From contig JAHEGY010000003.1 of assembly GCA_024644875.1 (NCBI GenBank), positions 1-64,000 on the forward strand: a DNA stretch of 64,000 bases, given 5' to 3'. The notes under the pieces are model-generated. The model saw only the letters and a program-made list of their open reading frames with translations. It was not told the origin of the DNA and ran no database searches. This document shows positions 8,612-16,697 of this stretch, one piece after another. Numbering within the stretch: position 1 is the first letter of the stretch; the number at the start of each line of letters is the position of its first letter. The position numbers and the translations under genes are program-made. This stretch comes from Cyclobacteriaceae bacterium (lineage in GTDB: Bacteria > Bacteroidota > Bacteroidia > Cytophagales > Cyclobacteriaceae).

Positions 8612-11600
8612 ATGCATAAAAAAGTAAGAATATATTATTTGTTAATTTTTCTCATATTAACAGCAGGATGTCAAAGCATAAATAATGATGTTCCTGAAAC
8701 CCTTTTTACGTTGATAGACCCAGATAGATCAAATGTAGATTTTGTGAACCGGCTGGATTACCTGGAAGAATTTAATATATACAGGTATCGAAATTTTTAT
8801 AATGGTGGAGGCGTAGCATTGGGTGATATTAATCAAGATGGTTTGATGGATATATATTTTGCTTCCAATATGCATGGGAATCGTCTTTACCTAAATAATG
8901 ATAATTTTGAGTTCGAGGACATAACTGAAATGGCGGGTGTCAAAGGCACCAGGTCCTGGTCAACGGGTGTAAGCATTGCCGATGTAAATGGAGATGGATG
9001 GTTGGATATTTATGTGTGTAATTCAGGGGATTTTAAAGGGGATAATAAACAGAATGAATTATTTCTCAATAACGGTGATTTGACATTCTCAGAGCAGGCT
9101 GAAAAATATGGGATAGCTGATATAGGATTATCAATACATGCTGCCTTTTTTGATTATGATAAAGACGGTGACTTGGATTTATACTTATTGAATAATTCTT
9201 CCAAGGCGATCGGATCTTTCAGCCTTAGTGATAACCAGCGAATGAACCGGAATCCGGATGGCGGAGATAAACTATTCAGGAATGATGGACAGGTATTTTC
9301 AGATGTCAGTATTGAAGCCGGGATATATGGATCCATAATAGGATTTGGCCTTGGTGTAACGGTTGGCGATATAGACCTGGATGGATGGATGGATATTTAT
9401 GTTTCCAATGATTTTTTTGAAAGGGATTATATATATATGAATAACCAGGATGGGACTTTTACGGAGAGACTGACGGAAATGATGCGTTCTATCAGCGCGG
9501 CCTCTATGGGCGCAGATATGGCAGATATAAACAATGATGGCTACCCGGAAATATTTGTCACGGATATGATCCCAGAACACGATGATCGATTGAAAACCAA
9601 AACAACATTCGATTCCTGGGACTCATACAACGAGGCCGTGGAGAATGATTATTATCATCAATTTACCAGGAATATGCTCAATTTGAATAATACCGATGGC
9701 ACATTCAGTGAGATAGGGCGTTTGATGAATGTTTATGCAACAGACTGGAGTTGGGGCGCCCTCATTTTTGATATGAATAATGATGGATATAAAGATCTTT
9801 TTGTTGCCAATGGGATCTACCAGGATTTGACTGACCAGGATTATATTAAATATTTTTCAAATCCCAGGATCATGAGAATGATAATTACCGACAATAATGT
9901 GGACTACCCAAAACTTATTGAAGCTATTCCTTCGGTGAAAATCTCGAATTATGCCTTTAGTAACGAGGGAGATTTAACCTTCAAAAATAAAGCAGAAGCA
10001 TGGGGACTCGCTCAACCAAGTCATTCTAATGGATCAGCATACGGGGACCTTGATAATGATGGAGATCTGGACCTTGTGGTAAATAATGTTAATATGCCTG
10101 CTTTTGTTTACAGGAACAATACCTCACAGTATTACCCCGAAAATCATTACCTGAAATTCATTTTAAGGGGAGAGGGTAAAAACAGGTATGCTATTGGCAC
10201 AAAAATCATTGTAAAAGATAAGGGTGAGGAAAGACATATTGAGCAAATGCCCACACGCGGCTTTCAATCCACAGTGGGTCATGACCCGGTCATCGGACTC
10301 GGTCGGATTGAATTCAGAGATTCTTCCGATTTGTTTCTGGATTCCATCATAGTCAAATGGCCGGATGAAAAGATTACTTTATTAACGAACGTAAAAGTTG
10401 ATCAGATCCTAACCTTATACCAGAAAGATGGTACAACGAAAGGATCTAATAAAGAATCCAAAAATGGAGCTACAGCTTATCTGTTTGAAGATGTCAGTAA
10501 AAATAAAATTATAGACTTTACTCATCAGGAGAATGCATTCATTGATTTTAGCAGGGATAGACTAATATATCATATGCTTTCAACACAGGGTCCCAGAATC
10601 TCTCATGGTGATATCAACAATGATGGTTTATCGGATCTCTTTATTTGTGGTGCCAGGGGATTGCCAGGAGCTCTTTTTTTACAGGTAAATAATGGATCAT
10701 TTATAAAAGTTAGTGAAAGTGTTTTTGAAAAGGATAAAACTTCAGAGGATACAGATGCTGTATTTTTTGATGCCGATAATGATGGAGACCAGGATCTATA
10801 TGTGGCAAGTGGGGGAACAGAATTCTCTACCAGTTCAAAGGCACTTAAAGATAGATTATATTTAAACGATGGTTTCGGCAGGTTTACCAATTCAGAACAG
10901 GTATTACCAGCAGGAAGGTATGAAAGCACCTCATGTGTCAGGGCAGCAGATTATGACCAGGATGGTATAATTGAATTATTTGTCGGGATAAGGCAGCAGC
11001 CATTTTTATACGGGGTTCCCGTTAATGGATATATTCTTGAAAATGATGGCCATGGAAACCTTACAGTTGCATCCGATAAACACCAGATTGGATTGACAGA
11101 ATTAGGTATGATCACCGATATGCAATGGGTGGATATAGATAATGACAAAGATCTGGATATGGTTATTGTTGGGGAATGGATGCCAATAACTATTTTTATA
11201 AATGACAGTGGCCAATTTAAAAATATTACCCCATCCTCAGGATTAGCGAAAACAAATGGTTGGTGGAACAGGATAAAGACAGGAGATTTTGATAAGGACG
11301 GGGATCTTGATCTTGTTGCAGGGAACCATGGCTGGAATACACGGTTTAAAGCATCTTTGGATAAGCCGGTAACCATGTATGTGAATGATTTTGATATGAA
11401 TGGGTCAGTTGAACAAATCATTTGCGTTTATAATGGCGAAAGATCTTATCCTTTAGCGTTGAAGCATGATCTTTTAAAGCAAATACCCTCTCTGGAAATC
11501 AAATACCCGAATTATGTAGACTATAAAGAACAGACGATCACAGATATCTTTACGGCTGACCAGCTACAGAAGGCACTGGAATTGAAAGCCTATCAGATGG

Positions 11601-11959
11601 CTTCCTCAGTAATCCTGAACAATGGTGATGGCACTTTTCAACTAAGACCTCTGCCTGTTGAGGTTCAATTGTCGCCTGTATATGGCATCCATATTGAAGA
11701 TGTTGATGAAGATGGTAAACTGGATATTTTACTAGGAGGTAATCTGTATGGGGTGAAACCTGAAGTGGGAAGGTATGATGCCAGTTACGGAAATTTTTTG
11801 AAGGGGAAAGGAGATGGCACTTTTAGCGTAATCGCTCCTAAATATTCTGGATTCAGATTATATGATGAGGTTCGGGATATAACACGTATTAATACTGTTG
11901 AAAGTAAATTACTGATTGTAGCCAAGAATAATCAACCACTACAGATTTTCAAGTATTAA
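8612..11959 (+). CDS. Giant VCBS/FG-GAP double beta-propeller lipoprotein with UnbV/ASPIC domain (copy 2)
   Basis: The frame is open from 8579, but the ATG at 8612 is chosen because MHKKVRIYYLLIFLILTAGC is a clean lipoprotein signal (Cys20); the earlier start adds eleven polar residues in front of it. The product is 1115 residues. As in copy 1, seven FG-GAP motifs (DINQDGLMDIYF to DLDNDGDLDLVV) come first. An UnbV/ASPIC domain follows at about 512-605 (QMPTRGFQSTVGHDPVIGLG), and then seven more motifs (DINNDGLSDLFI to DVDEDGKLDILL). The protein closely resembles copy 1 throughout, including DWSWGALIFD and NDFFERDYIYMNNQDGTF, which suggests local duplication and divergence. It is likely a surface or periplasmic binding lipoprotein; the ligand is unknown. 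A decayed relative of its 3' end lies immediately downstream. Confidence 0.9.
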   Translation: MHKKVRIYYLLIFLILTAGCQSINNDVPETLFTLIDPDRSNVDFVNRLDYLEEFNIYRYRNFYNGGGVALGDINQDGLMDIYFASNMHGNRLYLNNDNFEFEDITEMAGVKGTRSWSTGVSIADVNGDGWLDIYVCNSGDFKGDNKQNELFLNNGDLTFSEQAEKYGIADIGLSIHAAFFDYDKDGDLDLYLLNNSSKAIGSFSLSDNQRMNRNPDGGDKLFRNDGQVFSDVSIEAGIYGSIIGFGLGVTVGDIDLDGWMDIYVSNDFFERDYIYMNNQDGTFTERLTEMMRSISAASMGADMADINNDGYPEIFVTDMIPEHDDRLKTKTTFDSWDSYNEAVENDYYHQFTRNMLNLNNTDGTFSEIGRLMNVYATDWSWGALIFDMNNDGYKDLFVANGIYQDLTDQDYIKYFSNPRIMRMIITDNNVDYPKLIEAIPSVKISNYAFSNEGDLTFKNKAEAWGLAQPSHSNGSAYGDLDNDGDLDLVVNNVNMPAFVYRNNTSQYYPENHYLKFILRGEGKNRYAIGTKIIVKDKGEERHIEQMPTRGFQSTVGHDPVIGLGRIEFRDSSDLFLDSIIVKWPDEKITLLTNVKVDQILTLYQKDGTTKGSNKESKNGATAYLFEDVSKNKIIDFTHQENAFIDFSRDRLIYHMLSTQGPRISHGDINNDGLSDLFICGARGLPGALFLQVNNGSFIKVSESVFEKDKTSEDTDAVFFDADNDGDQDLYVASGGTEFSTSSKALKDRLYLNDGFGRFTNSEQVLPAGRYESTSCVRAADYDQDGIIELFVGIRQQPFLYGVPVNGYILENDGHGNLTVASDKHQIGLTELGMITDMQWVDIDNDKDLDMVIVGEWMPITIFINDSGQFKNITPSSGLAKTNGWWNRIKTGDFDKDGDLDLVAGNHGWNTRFKASLDKPVTMYVNDFDMNGSVEQIICVYNGERSYPLALKHDLLKQIPSLEIKYPNYVDYKEQTITDIFTADQLQKALELKAYQMASSVILNNGDGTFQLRPLPVEVQLSPVYGIHIEDVDEDGKLDILLGGNLYGVKPEVGRYDASYGNFLKGKGDGTFSVIAPKYSGFRLYDEVRDITRINTVESKLLIVAKNNQPLQIFKY

Positions 11960-12002
11960 ATGTATTGTCTTTATGTTCATGAGAGACTCATAAATAGGCC
12001 TG

Positions 12003-12270
12003 ATCTACGGATGGATCTGCTGAAAAACATTCACTTTGAGGTATCCTCCCGGGAGAAAATCTGCATAAGGATAAAGCGGAAGCAGGTCGTCATAATGTAA
12101 ACTGTGGATTACCCTTGGCGGGATTAGGTGATGGTTCATTTGAAGAGGTATTCCCTGAGCTATCCGGGATCCACCAGGAAGAAGAAAGTCAGGATCAGAT
12201 TACTTCATAATCAAAAGATCTGGGACAGATCATCTTTTCTAGAAACAATGAAGCAGTTCAGGTATTTAAA
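12003..12270 (+). pseudogene. Decayed 3' end of a further UnbV/VCBS propeller gene
   Basis: Between copy 2 and the GH32 gene, frame 1 from about 12040 reads ILPGENLHKDKAEAGR, then GLGDGSFEEVFPELSGI, then an in-frame TAA at 12208-12210, then DLGQIIFSRNNEAVQVFK and TGA. This aligns almost without gaps to the C-terminus of copy 2 (ILLGGNLYGVKPEVGR; GKGDGTFSVIAPKYSGF; ESKLLIVAKNNQPLQIFK). A possible frameshifted extension (IYG near 12003) matches the preceding VYG. Nucleotide identity to copy 2 is visibly low, so this is an old fossil or the remnant of a different paralog, not a recent tandem duplication. It fills most of the otherwise gene-free 11960-12298 interval. Confidence 0.75.
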
Positions 12271-12298
12271 TGAAATTGAAAAATAAAATCGAAAAACT

Positions 12299-13834
12299 AT
12301 GAAAGTTAGCGGCATATTTTTAGTATTGGTATTCATAGGAATCCTATCCTGTCAAAGGCCACATGAGCAGCAATCCGAGGGATTTAAACAAACAGAAGTC
12401 CAGGATCGATATCGTCCCTTATTCCATTTCACACCGGAGAAGAACTGGATCAATGATCCTAACGGGCTGGTATATCATAATGGGGAATATCATTTATTCT
12501 ACCAGTATAATCCATTTGGTGATACCTGGGGTCATATGAGCTGGGGCCATGCCATCAGCAACAACCTGCTCGATTGGACACACCTCCCTGTTGCATTGTA
12601 TGAAGAGGACAGCATAATGATATTTTCAGGAAGTGCGGTGGTGGATAAAGACAATACCGCCGGACTTTGTAAGGGCGAGCAATGCATTTTTGCCATATAT
12701 ACCGCACATGATCATTCCCGGAACAAACTGCAATACCAGAGTATCGCCTATAGTAGTGATAATGGACGCACATGGATAAAATATGCAGAAAATCCTGTTC
12801 TGAACCTGGGCATGCGAGATTTCCGGGATCCGAAAGTTTTCTGGTATGTAGAAGCCAGGAAATGGATCATGGTAGTAAGTCATCCCTTGGCTTACATGGT
12901 CCAGTTCTATCAGTCTGAAAATCTGGTTGATTGGGAGTTGACAGGAGAATTTGGTGGTGGCGGGGATGTGTCCAAGATCTGGGAATGTCCGGACCTGCTT
13001 AAGGTTCCCATTGAAGGCTCGGACGATCATAAATGGGTTCTTATCATTTCCTCCGGAAGTCAGTATGAAGGTTTTACCGGAATGCAGTACTTTATCGGGG
13101 AATTTGACGGGAAGGTGTTCAACACTTTACAAACTGGAGAGAATCCGGTTTGGCTGGATTATGGGAAGGACTTTTACGCTGCCATAACCTATAATAATCT
13201 ACCTGAAGGGCATCCTCCCGTTCTTATAGGCTGGGCCAACAACTGGGCCTATGCCAATGCCCTGCCCACCTCTCCCTGGCGGGGCATGATGTCGATTCCC
13301 AGGGAATTATCCCTTGCTGAGGTGAATGGGGAACTAAAATTGATCCAGAAACCAGTCCGATCGTTTTATGAAAAGGTTTCCAGATCAGAATTATTGACCT
13401 TCTCCGATCATAAGATTGAGGAGGGGGATAATTTGTTAAAGGAAGTATATGCCAGTGCCTTCCTCCTTAAAATGGAATTTAATGATATCGATGCGGAAGA
13501 ATTAGGTATTGAGGTCTTTAAAGATCAGCATGAGAAGACAATTATCGGATACAATTCAAAAGAAATGAAATTGTTCATTGACAGAACCCTATCAGGGCAT
13601 GTAGATTTTCACCAAGATTTCGCCTCCATAGATTATGCATCATACAAACTCTGGGATAAATCTCTAAAACTCGAAATCCTTGTCGACCAATCCATCGTCG
13701 AAGTATTCACCGGGAATGGCTCAGTGGTCATTTCAGATCAGGTCTTTCCCAATTCAAACCTGAATGGGATGCAATTGTTTGTAAAAGGAGGGACTGCTAA
13801 TCTAAAGAATATGGAATTATATCGGTTTAAATAA
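12299..13834 (+). CDS. Glycoside hydrolase family 32 lipoprotein (levanase/inulinase/invertase type)
   Basis: This 511-residue secreted fructan or sucrose hydrolase acts on beta-fructofuranosyl bonds. The leader ends GILSC (Cys18), so it is a lipoprotein. The GH32 five-bladed propeller shows all three catalytic acids: nucleophile Asp53 in WINDPNG (50-56), transition-state stabiliser Asp177 in FRDPKVF, and acid/base Glu229 in WECPDLL. WGHAISNNLLDW (82-93) and GWANNWAYANALPTSPWRG are also typical. The C-terminal GH32 beta-sandwich (about 370-511) ends DQSIVEVFTGNGSVVISDQV. Whether it is endo- or exo-acting, on levan or inulin, cannot be told by eye. It is the only clear carbohydrate enzyme near the first SusCD pair and suggests that the locus targets fructans; no fructokinase or hybrid two-component regulator is visible nearby. 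Confidence 0.95.
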   Translation: MKVSGIFLVLVFIGILSCQRPHEQQSEGFKQTEVQDRYRPLFHFTPEKNWINDPNGLVYHNGEYHLFYQYNPFGDTWGHMSWGHAISNNLLDWTHLPVALYEEDSIMIFSGSAVVDKDNTAGLCKGEQCIFAIYTAHDHSRNKLQYQSIAYSSDNGRTWIKYAENPVLNLGMRDFRDPKVFWYVEARKWIMVVSHPLAYMVQFYQSENLVDWELTGEFGGGGDVSKIWECPDLLKVPIEGSDDHKWVLIISSGSQYEGFTGMQYFIGEFDGKVFNTLQTGENPVWLDYGKDFYAAITYNNLPEGHPPVLIGWANNWAYANALPTSPWRGMMSIPRELSLAEVNGELKLIQKPVRSFYEKVSRSELLTFSDHKIEEGDNLLKEVYASAFLLKMEFNDIDAEELGIEVFKDQHEKTIIGYNSKEMKLFIDRTLSGHVDFHQDFASIDYASYKLWDKSLKLEILVDQSIVEVFTGNGSVVISDQVFPNSNLNGMQLFVKGGTANLKNMELYRFK

Positions 13835-13922
13835 CTTTGCTGGGTACCTGACGAATGCCGTTAACCCAGTTGACAGTCTTATAAAGCCGGTCCTATAAAT
13901 CCAATAAAATTAGTATTATATC

Positions 13923-15623
13923 CTATTCACCGGTAACCTGATAGATATATTTCCCTTCAAGCAAATTTCCATTTTCATCCATACCAATTAGCTGTATCAT
14001 ACAATGGCCTGTTATGTTATTGGTTTGAAAGTTCAACCTGGCAAATCCATTCTCATCCGTTTTAAGATCAGCCTGCCAGAAAATCAGCGGCTCCAGGTCA
14101 GGTGCAGCAGGATATGAGATGGATGATTCTTCATTTTGCACATTTTGAAGTCCGTTTATCTCTAACATATTAGGACTGGATTCAACATAATTACTCAGAA
14201 AATTGTTTTTCGTATATATGGCGATCACGCCACCCTGGACCATAATGGGTTCAAAATATTTAAATATACTTCTGTTGGTGATATACAGATCTATACGCTT
14301 AATCTGGGTGAAAGGTATGTTGTATACGAGCGAGTCATTGAATATGAAGTAATTATCTACGAGCAGCCAGGGTTTGGTCATGAAATATTTTTTTGTTTCG
14401 TTGTTGAAAAGTAATATTTTCCGGCTATCACCTTCCTTATAGGTTCCTGCGTTTGTTACGGCCTGATGGATAAAGTCCCCCATATTTTTAATGTATCTGT
14501 ATTTTCCCATATCATAGGATTTGTCCGGTAAGAACTGTAAATAAGGAGTTGATACAAGTTGAAGGGAATCCGTTGTGTCCTGATAGAAAATCTCCCGGAA
14601 ATGTCTTCTAAGCTTACTGAAATACAGGTATTTATTTACTTCAGGGGTTCGTTCCGGCGGACCTTTAATGATAGCTAGTTGCTCCACATCATAAAGTATG
14701 GTTCTGGTTTGAACTAGAGGTACCTTTTCCTGATAGGGATTCATATTCATGAGCTGAAGATTCGCCTTTCCGTGGAATAAAGGCAATTTAAATGAAAAAA
14801 CCCCGTCTTTACTTTTTATCCTTGTAAAAGTAAAATCCCGTTTATTGTAGAGGGATAACACATTGGATGTTATCGGATCTCCTGTACGTGGTTCTTTAAC
14901 GCTTCCCTGGACCAGGATGGACGCTTCCGGATCAAACCTGAGTTCGACCTCATCCATAGGTTGTCGCTTCAGTTTAGCAAGGTATTCATCATGCTGGTTT
15001 AAATCCAGTGGCTGAATAAGGTTCAAGTCAAAAACAGTCACAGATAAGTTGGCGGCTTTAGTTGATCTGGTTTGTATTTCGACAGATAAAGTATCCCTGG
15101 CATGGATGGGTTTGCAGTTTACAGTATTCACATTCAATTCCTGATTCTTAATATCCTTTAAACGGGCGGTATCCCTGGTTAAGTAGTCCATATTCTTATC
15201 TGCGGAGATTCCTGTGAGCCATTCGTTATAAACAGGTAAGGTCTTATAAAATATATATTCATTTCCGAAATTTATGTTCCAGGTGGTATAACACCGGAAT
15301 AAATAGTTCCCTTCCCGGAAAGAAACTGGTAACCGGAATTCGCCGGAAGCAGTATTGTCAGATATCAATACGATCTGTTCTATTTTAACACTGTCCTGTG
15401 CATCTACCAGGTCAACATGAACGATCTTCGAATCGATATCCCTCTCATTCAGGAAGTATATCTTATAATGTATGGATTCACCCGCAACATAGAATGATTT
15501 GTCCAGGTGAACGAAGATTTTATCCGGTTCAGGGGTAAAGGAATAGGCAGGGTGATTTCCTGTTACCGGGAATAACGGCAATATCAATGAACACATAACG
15601 ATATGAGCACAGAACTTCCTCAT
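13923..15623 (-). CDS. Secreted MG2/macroglobulin-like domain protein (third gene of TonB receptor operon)
   Basis: This 566-residue protein carries a Sec signal peptide. The segment after it (DKIFVHLDKSFYVAGESIHY) is the hallmark of macroglobulin-2-like beta domains common in Bacteroidota cell-surface proteins. A beta-sandwich region of about 220 residues follows, then a carboxypeptidase-regulatory-like stretch (VQGSVKEPRTGDPITSNVL, near 245-265). A later region (GVIAIYTKNNFLSNYV) resembles the TonB plug fold often fused to such proteins. Its ATG overlaps the stop of the DUF4249 gene (ATGA), so they are translationally coupled. The role is unknown; from its position it may be a periplasmic or surface partner of the TonB receptor. 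Confidence 0.75.
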   Translation of the reverse strand: MRKFCAHIVMCSLILPLFPVTGNHPAYSFTPEPDKIFVHLDKSFYVAGESIHYKIYFLNERDIDSKIVHVDLVDAQDSVKIEQIVLISDNTASGEFRLPVSFREGNYLFRCYTTWNINFGNEYIFYKTLPVYNEWLTGISADKNMDYLTRDTARLKDIKNQELNVNTVNCKPIHARDTLSVEIQTRSTKAANLSVTVFDLNLIQPLDLNQHDEYLAKLKRQPMDEVELRFDPEASILVQGSVKEPRTGDPITSNVLSLYNKRDFTFTRIKSKDGVFSFKLPLFHGKANLQLMNMNPYQEKVPLVQTRTILYDVEQLAIIKGPPERTPEVNKYLYFSKLRRHFREIFYQDTTDSLQLVSTPYLQFLPDKSYDMGKYRYIKNMGDFIHQAVTNAGTYKEGDSRKILLFNNETKKYFMTKPWLLVDNYFIFNDSLVYNIPFTQIKRIDLYITNRSIFKYFEPIMVQGGVIAIYTKNNFLSNYVESSPNMLEINGLQNVQNEESSISYPAAPDLEPLIFWQADLKTDENGFARLNFQTNNITGHCMIQLIGMDENGNLLEGKYIYQVTGE

Positions 15624-16693
15624 TCATCCTCACGAACAAATCCCCAATATCCAGGAACTTCCAATTGACTGTCCGGAATTTCCAGGCAATTACAACAGGC
15701 CGGATTCCCCCAGGTACGCCAGTCGTAGGGATCGCACAGGTCTGCTATGTATAAAGGTTCAAGATCCTCGGCATAGGTATATGTACGAATGGTATCCACG
15801 GCAGAAACCTCAAAGAATCCCAGTACACGATCCTCAGGATCATTGATGTTATATACATTTCCATTTATGGGCGCTGGTGGAGTATCAAAAATACTTCCGG
15901 TTGATTGCGCCACTTGTTTAACCGTATTCCAGTAATCATAAGCTTCCCTGGTAACGGAATGCTGGGCTATGTTGAAAAAATGCTTTTCAAAGAATTCCCA
16001 ATTTGGAAAAACCTTAATGGATCCTACCCTGAAATGCTCCAGTTTCCCACCGGACAGCTCTTCACTGGAGAAAAGTTTTATATCATCGCTTTGTATTTTC
16101 CTGGTAATATAGCAGACAGCAGGCGGCTTCAGCGGACTACAAAACAATTCGGTGAAGGAATAAGCGTGATCCATCCTCCAGATGAAATGGAAGTCATTGC
16201 CATTTTTAAATATCGGTGTATTAATATAAAGATTCAGGTATCTCCATATTACCGTATTTTCAAGATTGTTCAACTCTTCCATCTCTTCCAATTGGAAGTA
16301 GAGCTTATCAGGTTTAATGACTTCCGGCATCTTTTGTGGCATAGATCGATATGTATTTTCATTGGGAAGTATGATCTCGATGTAATAAGACTTTCCAGGA
16401 GCACGATCCAATACATTGCCCTCCAGAATGTATTTACCTTTATCCGCCGGGAAGTAGTTTTCATAGTTCCCTGTCTCATCATACAGGGTTACCCTTGCAT
16501 CCATAACAGGATTATAATGGGTGGATCCGGTGGCAGTGGATCTTCTAAGGATGAGTTCATGCGGCGTGTTTTTTTGTGTGATCTTCCCATCCACGACCAG
16601 AAGATATTCATTGGTATCATGTTCAAGGTTAAAGGAGGATATACAACCCGGCAGCAAAAAGATCAATCCATAGAGTAGTTGTTTTATTTTCAT
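15620..16693 (-). CDS. DUF4249 outer-membrane lipoprotein
   Basis: This is a 357-residue lipoprotein of the DUF4249 family, which regularly follows STN-containing TonB receptors in Bacteroidota. The open frame extends to 16762, but the ATG at 16693 is chosen: it gives MKIKQLLYGLIFLLPGC (Cys17) and lies just after the receptor's stop codon. The N-terminal beta-domain reads YLLVVDGKITQKNTPHELIL, then VTLYDETGNYENYFP, as in other members. The Cys-rich tail (CDPYDWRTWGNPACCNCLE) is also family-like. The probable role is a surface accessory or ligand-capture lipoprotein of the receptor, analogous to SusD, but its ligand is unknown. It overlaps the next gene by four bases. Confidence 0.88.
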   Translation of the reverse strand: MKIKQLLYGLIFLLPGCISSFNLEHDTNEYLLVVDGKITQKNTPHELILRRSTATGSTHYNPVMDARVTLYDETGNYENYFPADKGKYILEGNVLDRAPGKSYYIEIILPNENTYRSMPQKMPEVIKPDKLYFQLEEMEELNNLENTVIWRYLNLYINTPIFKNGNDFHFIWRMDHAYSFTELFCSPLKPPAVCYITRKIQSDDIKLFSSEELSGGKLEHFRVGSIKVFPNWEFFEKHFFNIAQHSVTREAYDYWNTVKQVAQSTGSIFDTPPAPINGNVYNINDPEDRVLGFFEVSAVDTIRTYTYAEDLEPLYIADLCDPYDWRTWGNPACCNCLEIPDSQLEVPGYWGFVREDE

Positions 16694-16697
16694 TTTA

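Noticed and set aside
15905-16678. A 257-codon open frame on the plus strand opposite the DUF4249 gene
   Set aside because: The translation has no recognisable domain, while the minus strand encodes a clear DUF4249 lipoprotein over the same bases; this is an antisense shadow.
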